Shown piece by piece: positions 55,067-64,000 of a stretch of DNA of 64,000 bases (positions are counted from its first letter, which is position 1; the number at the start of each line of letters is the position of its first letter). This stretch comes from Ceratotherium simum simum (Eukaryota > Chordata > Mammalia > Perissodactyla > Rhinocerotidae). The stretch spans positions 11,437,561-11,501,560 of the forward strand of contig NW_004454193.1 in the NCBI RefSeq assembly GCF_000283155.1, in the 5' to 3' direction. The position numbers and the translations under genes are program-made. The notes under the pieces were generated by a model, which was not told the origin of the DNA, ran no database searches, and worked only from the letters and a program-made list of their open reading frames with translations.

Positions 55067-55714
55067 CAGTAGTCCCCCCTTACCTCATTCGGAGCCCCTC
55101 CAGTGGATGCCTGAAACCACAGGTAGTCCCGAACCCTATATTTACCATGTCTTTTCCTATACATACATACTTATGATAAAGTTTAATTTATAAATTAGGC
55201 ACAGCAAGAGATTAATAACAGTAACTAATAATAAAATAGAACAACTATAACAATATACTGTAATAAAAGTGACCGTAGATCTTAGCAACTGCAGCAGACA
55301 ATGTTTTTCTTTCCTTATTAGATCAAGAACTTTCACGTTTTCCTTTAAAGGAAGCACTTTACAACTTCGCTTTGGCATGTTCCAGTGGCCAGCATCACTA
55401 CTCTTCTACTCTGGGGCCATTATTAAGTAAAATAAGGGTTACTTGAACACAAGCCCTGAGATACTGCAACAGTTGATCTGATAACTGAGAGGGCTAGTAA
55501 GTGACTAACCAGTGGGTAGCATATACAACTTGAGTATGAAGGACAAAGGGATGATTCACATCCCACAGAGCGGGACAATTTGCGATTTCATAACGCCACT
55601 CAGAATGGCATGCAATTTAAAACTTATGAATTGTTTATTTCTAGAATTTTCCATTTAATATTTTTGGACTGCAGTTCACCGCAGAACTGAAACCGTGGAT
55701 GCAGGGGACTACTG
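55067..55714 (-). mobile_element. Tigger-group DNA transposon, internally deleted
   Basis: 648 bp with terminal inverted repeats CAGTAGTCCCCCCTTA at the left and GGGGACTACTG at the right. TA precedes it; CA follows (decayed TA). The 3' part ('ATGATAAAGTTTAATTTATA', 'TAATAAAATAGAACAACTAT') is joined to the start of a transposase gene on the minus strand: an ORF from 55378 reads MPKRS, then KVLPL, then VKVLDLIRKEK, as in pogo/CENP-B-like Tigger transposases. About 33 codons survive before a 1-bp frameshift, then the deletion junction. Non-functional. Confidence 0.9.
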
Positions 55715-55990
55715 CACTCACAGCACAGCAGGCTGCGTGAGCTTCATGTTTGCATCACTTCCCCTTGTCCCACAAGTCTTGTGGGGGTTACATTGAGGGG
55801 CGTAGGTGGATGTTGCACATACAGTGGGCTTATGTCCCACCTGAGGAAACCCAAGCTTAAGAAACTCCCAGTCTCATAAGGGGGCTACTGGTAAACCTGC
55901 CCAACTTTTGCCCTAGAGGGAGACATTATCTTTATTATCCCGGTCAGGAAACAAGTCTTCTCTCTGCTCTGGTATTACCTTCATTTTTCA
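55715..55990. other. right part of the unclassified unit
   Basis: 'CATCACTTCCCCTTGTCCCA', 'CATACAGTGGGCTTATGTCC'. Possible old LTR or LINE; not identified. Confidence 0.35.
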
Positions 55991-57147
55991 AGATTGTTTG
56001 CTCTACAAATATCATGGAAAAGATAGTTGAAGACAAAAACTGTCCCAGCATATGTAGAAACATCACTTAGGATCATCCTTTGCCTCCCAACTGTTTCTCC
56101 AATCTACTCTTGCTCAATTTTTCAGACAAACCCTATGTTACTGTTCCTTTCTGATGTCTTACTAGTGTCCCTTTGTGTCTGCAGAGCAATGATCAGTTGG
56201 AATCAACTGTGTGGCTGTTTCTTTTCTTTCTTCTCTTTTAAATGTTTTCCTTCTCCCTCAGATAATCTCAGATGGCACATTGTCCTATATCCCAGTGCTG
56301 GTCTGACCTAGGTTCCTGAGACATTTCCCCAAGCGAGAGTTGTTCTAAGAATCTACTTTTTTAGAAAAGTAGAAATCAGACAGATCACTAAACATTTGCC
56401 TGCAACCACTCTGAAGGGAAGAAAAGTCTTTGGCCAAACCCAGTCAATCAGATTAATTTATTAAAATAAATATGCGTAGCAACCAGAGAAGCCTCATGTG
56501 TTTCCTTATACTTACGAAATATATGAGGAGTTAATGAGACATATTCTACTCCTTGTATAGAATAAGACTAAGGAGACTCATTATCCTTTTGACTTCTGTA
56601 AACCTCTGCTTCCTAAACATGGAAAATGGAGCTATTTCCTAATCCTTACTGATTACTAGATTGTTGTGGATACAAAACGAACAGACTTAAACCAAAAACC
56701 CTCTTTAAATGTAAATTTTAGTACTAGCTAAGCATCCCCTGTAGGCTAAGCATTTAATTATGTCATTGTTCAGTATATCTGCATTTATATCCTAGGGCAA
56801 TTGCCTATATTCTTGCCTTAAATTTTTAGGTGAAGTAAACGAAGGAGGGTCATACACCCCATTTCAGAGGTCCAAACTTTAATACCATAAGTGACTAGGT
56901 AGAAAATGTAAACGAGTAAGTTGGCTGGCAGTGGCAGAGAATCTGGAAAACTTGAAAATGGAAGCCTCCTTGAAAAGGGCAGAACCTACTCATCTCCAAC
57001 TGAGAACTGCAGGTAGGAATGTTGGCTCAGTGTTGACTGATCTTCTGACCTCTCACATAACTGGATATCGGGATTTTTAAGTGAAATACAAATTTGTTTG
57101 GCAGCTAATTAAATTTCTGAAAACCTTGGAACACCAAAGAATGTGTC
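55991..57147. other. unique DNA, nothing recognised
   Basis: A 94-codon plus-strand ORF (56027-56311) is pyrimidine-driven and has no domain. Confidence 0.45.
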
Positions 57148-57746
57148 TGTCCTAGTTATTATGCCTTCGTAGCAAACCAACCCCAAATTTAGTAGTTTCA
57201 ACGATGTTACTTTTGCTCATGAAACAGTAATTCAGGTAAGGATCAGTGAGGTCAGCTCCTTTTATTCTACTTTAGCTTTAACTGAGGTGGCCAGAAAGCT
57301 GGGGATTAGAATCATTTGAAGATGTGTCTGCTCACATCTAGTGTGTGAGCTGGGAAGATTCAAACAGCCAGAGGCTCTCACAACATGGACTTCCTGAGGC
57401 GTCTCTGTCTATCTCTATGTGGTCTCTTGACATGGTCTCACAAGCAAGTTGGCTCCCAAGCAACCAGCCTTCTTATGTATCAGCCTAGGACAACTCAAGG
57501 CAGATATCTCAACAGAGCTAGCAGAAGCCATATCATCTTTTATGAACTAGCCTTGGAAATCATTCAGCATCTCTTCTGCCACATTCTATTGATTAAGGCA
57601 GTTACAACAGTCTAGGCAGTTTAAGGACAAAGAATATTACTACCATCTCTCAATGGAGGAATCTCAATATTACACTGTAAGAAGAGTATATAGAATGTGA
57701 CATGTATTGATATGTACATTTTTGGAAAATATAATTTGCTACAACA
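57148..57746 (+). mobile_element. old MLT1-type (MaLR) LTR
   Basis: About 600 bp. 'AGCAAACCAACCCCAAATTT', 'CCACATTCTATTGATTAAGG', 'CAATATTACACTGTAAGAAG' and 'GGAAAATATAATTTGCTACA' follow the older MLT1 LTR layout, from TGT near 57148 to CAACA near 57746. TSD not recoverable. No internal retroviral sequence is seen. The 76-codon ORF inside it is chance. Confidence 0.75.
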
Positions 57747-59129
57747 TATGTACACTACATTCTGTTAATTGGCCACTAGTTGGCACCAGCTCGTGCTCAA
57801 GAAGTCTTGGTGTGATCCAGGATTTGAGGAAGTAGTGCGGAGACTCCTCCAGTGGTATCTGAAAATTTCCTTTCCCTTCTACAGCCTATTTTTCAGAAAA
57901 GCCTGGTTCAACCTGAGTGTATTCAGCAACGTGACTCCTTCCTTGAAGAGGTGTGGACAGTTGTAGTAGTGACCTAAAAGTCTAGACAGATGCTGTAATT
58001 GGTCTTGATGGCTGAGCTGGAGAAGATCAGGAAGTTGTTTCAGACAGTTAGAAGTAGATGGATAACTAGGACAGTTACTAAAATATTCCTCAAAGTGAAA
58101 TAGGTCAAACTGGAAAAGGTAATTATATTCTTAGCTCCAAATGAATGAGGCAGGTTCTGGGATAGGAGTAGGAGATGAAGCCAAAATATCTAGAGACAAG
58201 TTGGCCATGACAACAGTTACATAATGGAATACTTAATGCACCGGGCATTGTGTAGAAGCAAATAGAGAGCAAAAGGGCAAGATGAGGTCTCTCGTGGGAA
58301 CTTTACAAGAAAGTTGAGAATTCTCCTTGAGCTCAACCCTGGGGTATCCAACTCTACATCTACTGTAGCCTAGCTATATGCTGTGTGTGGTTGAATCAGT
58401 CTGAGCAAACAACACTACAGGTATTCTTGCTCGTGAAAGCAGACAGCATTCAGGTGGATTTTTTGAGGCGCCTGAAATACAAAAGCTGCAAATCAGAGTC
58501 AAATGTTAATGCAGCTCATGTGCCCACATTACAAAAGAACTACAATAGGTTCCTGATGCAATAGATGCACCCTACAGAAGTACGATTCTGATTCTGAATA
58601 TCTGTTGCTCTCCCTGCACAATATCTCTATATAGATATACATAGACAGTCTTTCTTCATAAATATTTATCTAGATCTCAAAGGCAATGTAACTAGTCACT
58701 ACACTTTCCTTTAAATTAAAAAAAAAATCAAGGCTTAGAAGAGAGAGAGATCATATAAGAATCTCAGAGGAAAATCTTTATGAAATACTCATGTAAATTG
58801 CCTTATCTTGTTGTAGTGTTATTACTTTTCTGTGGGTATGTTTGATGTTAACATTTTTATTCACGATCCATTTCTTTGTTGTGCTTTGCTATGGAAGGAG
58901 AGCTTGCTTTATTATATCTTGTTCTGGCTCAGAAGAAATCCCCCAAATAGTGTCATTAACAAAAAGATATAGCAGAAATAGTTCACTTTGAACTTGCATC
59001 TTATTGAAAACAAAAAGGGATGCTTATTTTTACACCCAGCCTTTGTCTATAGGATGACAAAGCCAAGTTAAGATTTTTTCTTGATTGCCTCTACCTTTGT
59101 TTATGAAATGTATCAATATGGGGTAAAGT
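57747..59129. other. unique DNA, nothing recognised
   Basis: About 1.4 kb. Short (GA)n at 58740-58750. No repeat family recognised. Confidence 0.45.
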
Positions 59130-59290
59130 AAGCAATAATCCAGGAACCAGAAATCTTTGCTTCTGAGCTCTCTCTATGCTGCTTACTAGCGGCATAAAAT
59201 TAGAAGAGTTTTAAAGCTTTTTAGTCTCAATTTCCTAAATTGTAAAGTGAAATAGATGGACTGGGATGGTCTCTAAAATCTATTATTTTC
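59130..59290 (+). repeat. MIR SINE, sense
   Basis: 'ATGCTGCTTACTAGCGGCAT', 'TTAGTCTCAATTTCCTAAAT' and 'TGTAAAGTGAAATAGATGGA' follow MIR order. Confidence 0.7.
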
Positions 59291-60221
59291 TAATAGGCCG
59301 TATTATATAATATATCATCAAACGAGAAGGTGCTAGAGTTTCTTACCATCATAAAAATTATTGACTTCCTGGACATTCTCATTTAATCCTCTGAATTTAG
59401 TTCCCAGGAAAGGTCGAGTGAAAAGCAAGATTTGATATGAGCGGAAGGGGGAAAAAAAGACCAAAGATGATACTAGATGGTGCCAAGGTGAGTTAGCTCC
59501 CTTAATTGCAAGCAGGAGCACACAAACTCCCTTGTCTTTGCCACTATGAAGCAGCTTTCTCCTCAGGGTTGGGCCACTTCTGTCTGTTTAACTCCAGAAA
59601 AACGTCTCTTCAGAGCTCTACACTGACAAACACTATTTGTGCCAAATGCCCTCAAGATTTGTGACAAATCTGTTTCTGCAATGAAATTCAAGGATTAATT
59701 AGGACCCTCTGAACCAAAAGAAGCATCACTGTGAGGACCCCCTCCCTTCTACCCACTTTTCTGACAAAATATCAATGCACAGTGATAAGGTGTGAGCATT
59801 TACACTTGCATGATTACACAGAAAATTCCACAGTATCAAAAGACATCTTTTAGAATGCCAAACCCAGAGCTGCTACATTACTTTAATTTTGAGCCTCCAC
59901 ATTGAAGAAGTCCTGGAATGACAAGATGACAACTGGGAATACGGAAGGAGCAGGAGAGTCTTACCAGAAAGGGGAGTGATGGGGAGGAGGGGGAGCAGGC
60001 AATCAGGGATGACTGTTTTTGCTCTTGAAGTGACAAGAAAGAGGAACTTAACGAAATAAAGGGGAAAAGCATTTTGAAATACGTTATCAACTCTCTCAGA
60101 GTATCGGTGGTGTTTCAGTGGGTTGACTAGGGTGGAAATGTTCCAGAAGTGATGCGACCCATTTTCAGACACTCAGAGACTCTCTTTAAGAAAAACAATA
60201 GAAACCAGAAGAACCAGAGTA
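59291..60221. other. unique DNA, nothing recognised
   Basis: G-rich purine stretch at 59980-60000. A 99-codon minus-strand ORF (59873-60172) has no motif. Confidence 0.45.
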
Positions 60222-60680
60222 GAGTAGTCCCCCCTTCTCCATGAGGGATATGTTCTAAGACCCCCAGTGGATGCCTGAAACTGTGGCTAGTACTGAACCC
60301 TATATATATTATGTTTTTTCCCATACATACATACCTATGACAAAGTTTAATTTATAAATTGGCACAGTAAGAGATGAATAACAATGACTAATAATAATAT
60401 AGAACAATTATAACAATATACTATAATAAAAGTTATGTGAATGGGATCTTTCTCTCTCTCACAATATCTTATTGTACTGCACTCACCTTTCTTCTTGTGA
60501 TGATGTGAGATGATAAAATGCATATGTGATGAGATGAAGTGAGGGGAATGATGTACTGTTGGGCTGCTATTGACCTTCTGACAATATGACAGAAGGAGGA
60601 TCATTTGCTCCCAGACCACTATCCAGCGAGGGTAACTGAAACTACAGAAAAGCGAAATTGCAAACGAGGGAGGATTACTG
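60222..60680 (-). mobile_element. MER44-like Tigger MITE
   Basis: 459 bp. Left end GAGTAGTCCCCCCTTCTCC, right end AGGATTACTG, with TA before the element. The first ~210 bp match the left part of the Tigger at 55067 closely ('CAAAGTTTAATTTATAAATT', 'AACAATATACTATAATAAAA'). The rest ('GATGATGTGAGATGATAAAA', 'CTGACAATATGACAGAAGGA') is the internal sequence of the non-autonomous relative and contains no transposase. Strand set by analogy with the 55-kb copy. Confidence 0.88.
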
Positions 60681-62004
60681 TCAATGTAATTTCAGTAAAG
60701 CGAAAAATAGAAGCAAAGAAAGGAAAGGGAGGACGCCTCTCCCTCACTCCCACATTGGGCTCTTTCTCCTGTCACTCTCCAAATTAATTTCAAAAGTGAA
60801 TGACTTTTTCACCTTACGTATTTTGCATATTGAAGATCTCCCAGTGCCAGTTATAACATACTTTATGCTATTACATTGACTTTTCCTGATAAATTAAATT
60901 CTTAAGTTATACCTTTATTTTATTCAACAGTAGGTGTCAACATATTGGTGGCTAGTTTCACAGAGATGCCAAGAATCTGGAAGGTAAGGAAATGTTTGCA
61001 AATTAATCTAAAGGGCTTAACTACATTGCGGATGTCTCAGTGGGCAATTAGGTTCAGGATGTGGAGTAAACAATGAAAACAAATTACCGAAGGCTCAACA
61101 CTAAAATCCAAATCTTGATATAGCAAGACTGAGTAATGCACCAGAGTTGGACGTACCCCAAAAAGGTCATTAGGAGAATGAGTTCTTTTTTTTTCTCATG
61201 TGCACAATTTACTCGTGGGGAAGTTTGCATTTCCTAAGGATAACCAGAGGATTTAGATAACATTTAGCTGGTTCTTAATCATAATTTGGAACAAAAGCCA
61301 AAGTTAGATGCTTAAACATATGATTCTTAATACTGGAAGAGATCTTAGAGATAAACTGGGAAGAACCTTTTTTTAGGAAATGAGCCTGTTCAATGAGAAG
61401 AAGAGAATACTTTGTGGTTACATAGCTGTGGTCTTCAGATATTTTGAAAAGCTGTCAGTGGAAAAAGCAATACATCTATTTCTCTGCCTTAACAAGACAA
61501 GAGAAATCATTAATCAGAAATCTCAGAAGAGAAGATTCTGGGGACAGGAGCTTACCACCTTTGAAGGTGGGGCGTTAAAAAACAAACAACAAATTAAAAA
61601 TTGAGCAGCTTTAACAGTTAGGAAAGTGGGTTTATGGGAGAGACAGAGAGAGTAGGCTTCGTTACCAGTTACAGGAATCTGAGACCCTGAGTGGAAGCTG
61701 AAATCTTGTAGGCCCGTCTGAAGGTGCTGGAGCCAAAAGCAGACATGTCTACATCCAGAAATGCTATGTGTGTCATCTCTTTCCTTTGCCTTCCAATCCT
61801 GTCGGGACCCTCCATTACCCAAACCCATTGGGAAGCCAGCTGACCTGGGTGTTGGGAAAACGAGCCATCAAAACTATACCTCCCCGTGACACATAGCAGG
61901 GCAGGGCAAGGACAGGACAGGCTTCTCATGGCAAACATGCCAAGAATTGGCATGGTGACCCAGAGAATTTATATTTTCCTTCAGTTTGGGTTGCATTCCT
62001 GAAA
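60681..62004. other. unique DNA, nothing recognised
   Basis: 'TACTGGAAGAGATCTTAGAG' near 61331 recalls an old SINE core. ORFs of 74-101 codons on both strands at 61380-61953 overlap one another and show no domain. Confidence 0.45.
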
Positions 62005-62260
62005 CTTAGAGGTGACATTTGAGCTGAGATACTAAAGATAACAAACTAGACTTGTGAAGACGTTTCACAGAGCAGTCGAGGTTGAAGAAACAGCCAGCAC
62101 AAACTCCTGGTTAAAGAAAAAGGCTAGATGCATGTGAGGAGTAGAGCGGCATCCAGGGTGGCTGGAGCAGCTTGTAGGGGTGTAAGGGTATGTGTTTAGG
62201 GAGAGGCTGTAGACAGACTGGAACCAGATTATTATGGCCATGATGGGGTGTCCAGACTTG
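62005..62260 (-). repeat. L2 region, antisense
   Basis: 'GGTGACATTTGAGCTGAGAT', 'GGGTGGCTGGAGCAGCTTGT' and 'AGGCTGTAGACAGACTGGAA' follow antisense L2 interior to 3' order. Confidence 0.65.
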
Positions 62261-62524
62261 CCCTAAGAGAAACATGTCTTCATTGAAAAGGATTTACCAA
62301 GAGAATAACAAATTCTGATAATTGTTTTGAAAATATCACCCCAGATGCATGGTAAAAAAAGACCGAAGACACACAAAATAGGAATAATTGTAGGTCATAT
62401 GCAATTTTTCATTACTATTTATTAACATACTTTATGTCAAGTTAATTTATTCAAAAATATAATTGAGGTAGTAATGTAGTTATATTTATAAGTTAAAATG
62501 TGAATGAAAAAGTATAACATTTCT

Positions 62525-62764
62525 TGGGGCCAGCCCAGTGGCATAATGGTTGAGTTCACAAACTCTACTTCGGTGGCCTGGGGTTCGCAGGTTCGGATCC
62601 CCAGTGCGGACATACGCACTGCTTATGGAGCCATGCTGTGCAGGCGTCCCATGTATAAAGTAGAGGAAGATGGGCACGCGTGTTAGCCCAGGGCCAATAT
62701 TCTTCAGCAAAAACAGAAGGATTGGCAAGAGATGTTAGCTCAGGGCTAATCTTCCTCACCAAAT
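62525..62764 (+). mobile_element. ERE SINE with perfect 18-bp TSD
   Basis: Head 'GGGGCCAGCCCAGTGGCATA', B box GGTTCGGATCC (62591-62601), two tail modules ('GTTAGCCCAGGGCCAATATT', 'GTTAGCTCAGGGCTAATCTT'). TSD AAAAAGTATAACATTTCT at 62507-62524 and 62765-62782, identical and the longest in the window. Confidence 0.96.
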
Positions 62765-62782
62765 AAAAAGTATAACATTTCT

Positions 62783-63559
62783 GTGATTTGGAAGCATTTT
62801 ACAATTTTTATTTATGTGTAATGTAGTCGTGTTTCCTTTTTTCTTCTATAGTTAATAATTTGGTGCAACATACAATTGTTATTATGATTTATTTTTAAAT
62901 CAGATTATATTTTGCACATGCCATAATATGAGGTAACATCAGTCCATGATTTCAGCAGATCAATAGAATCTATTTGATCCCAAGATCGAATGGATAATTG
63001 ATATATTTTAAGAATCACATTTGAAAATACATACATATATTTTTTGATCTGTAATTCTTATTACAGAAAAGATAAAAACAAAGGCTTATTTGGATGCGTA
63101 TTTGGTGGTAACTTCTTAATTTTTGAGTTTTTTTCTACCACATTTCTCTTTAACATGCAGTATTTTTATGCTAGAAAACTTCATTTTGACCATGTTAAAA
63201 AGGTATGCAGAGCTGAACATATGGAAATGTAGAAATCTGTGGGTAGAGCTTTGGATTTAATTTTCAAATCAGCATTTTACAGTTTTAGGGCAAAGGATGT
63301 CATGTTTTTCTTAGAGGTGTCTGTTTAAATATTGATCAGCATATATTCACCAGAAGGAAGCAGATATCAAGATCTTCTTATCTTCCTGCTCAACTATAAA
63401 CCAATATTTATTGAGATTCTTTTAGATCTTATTAGTCATTCTGATGCAGGTGAGCTACCTCTAAGTCTTATCTTAAATAAACACAGCAACTGTGAAAAGA
63501 GCTTATTTCCCTATTTACTTTCTGTATGGGGGGTGGTTAGAACGTCAAGAGATAAAATT
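62783..63559. other. unique AT-rich DNA, nothing recognised
   Basis: ORFs of 62 and 78 codons (63044-63232, 63332-63568) have no family resemblance. Confidence 0.45.
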
Positions 63560-63680
63560 TTTGTTTAACTCTTGACATCTACTAGATTTGTGGCTTAGGG
63601 TAAGACACTATTCTCCGAGGCTCAGTTTCTCCATCTGGAGACAGAAGAGATTATCTCAATTAATAACCCAGAATTATATG
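63560..63680 (+). repeat. MIR SINE remnant, sense
   Basis: 'GATTTGTGGCTTAGGGTAAG', 'GAGGCTCAGTTTCTCCATCT' and 'GGAGACAGAAGAGATTATCT' follow the MIR core. Confidence 0.7.
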
Positions 63681-64000
63681 AAAAAACTAAGAAAAAAGAT
63701 ATATGGGGAATGGCTGTATAAACTACAAAGTATACACCAAATGTAATATCTCCCTCCCCCCAGTGGATTGGAATCCTTACTTTGCAAATTTGATCTTCAT
63801 TCCACAGTTGAGCATGTTTTGATGGTTTTCCCTTGCCCTAAGATGAAGTAAAAATCCTTTAATGTGGTCTCCTGCTAGATGAATCCTCAATCTCTTCTCT
63901 TGTGGTGTTTCCCTCTTTCCTTCTGTACCCAGCCACACTAACCCACATTTGACCCTCAAATTTGAATAGAGTTTTTGAGCTCACATTATGTTCCTGTTTC
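63681..64000. other. unique DNA, nothing recognised
   Basis: The window ends in ordinary sequence. The pyrimidine-rich 63885-63930 segment is a possible L2 scrap but is not called. Confidence 0.4.

Overview
This window looks like gene-free nuclear DNA from an odd-toed ungulate (perissodactyl). Fifteen copies of a tRNA-derived SINE with the equine repetitive element (ERE) layout are scattered through it. Each has a GGCCRGCC-like head followed by 'GTGGTTAAG', a GGTTCGRATCC B box, and a tail reading 'GTTAGCTCAGGGC..ATCTTCCTCA' or 'GGATGTGCAGCT..CTACTGGGGCTTTGGGG'. Ten copies have target-site duplications (TSDs) of 10-18 bp that match fully or nearly so. A horse-like genome is the simplest reading; another perissodactyl cannot be excluded from sequence alone.

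I found no protein-coding exon, RNA gene, CRISPR array or prokaryotic feature. The base composition is AT-rich by eye, and CpG is largely confined to the younger SINEs and one short island-like patch near 49.06-49.28 kb. All open reading frames are short. Those with any recognisable similarity are transposon remnants: L1 ORF2 at 25.7-26.3 and 45.7-46.5 kb, and the N-terminus of a Tigger transposase at 55.2-55.4 kb. The window is therefore intergenic or deep intronic.

Layout. 0-12 kb: an L2 3' end, two EREs, L1 3' ends, and a MIR carrying a palindromic MER53-like MITE. 12-23 kb: L2 split by L1, a second L1 split by a ~790-bp fragment resembling an L1 5' leader in antisense, and an L1 split by an ERE. 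24-33 kb: four EREs, an L1 reverse-transcriptase-region fragment, L2 3' ends, a short Tigger-type MITE, and an unusual fold-back array of ~28-bp units at 31.36-31.65 kb. 33-37 kb: MIR/L2-rich, ending in a short interstitial telomeric repeat at 37.09 kb. 39-46 kb: an ERE, a possible LTR, and a long antisense L1 containing two EREs in tandem, then an ERE and an L1 ORF2 fragment. 48-50 kb: two EREs in opposite orientation flanking a promoter-like patch. 50-54 kb: a MIR cluster, one MIR split by a solo MLT1-type LTR with a 5-bp TSD. 54-64 kb: two related Tigger-group DNA transposons 4.5 kb apart, a second MLT1-type LTR, L2, MIR and a last ERE.

The features do not work together as a pathway. The window records successive insertions: L2/MIR first, then DNA transposons, MaLR LTRs and older L1s, then lineage-specific EREs. 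Family names come from remembered consensus sequences and most interspersed-repeat boundaries are accurate to about 10-30 bp; those with TSDs are exact.
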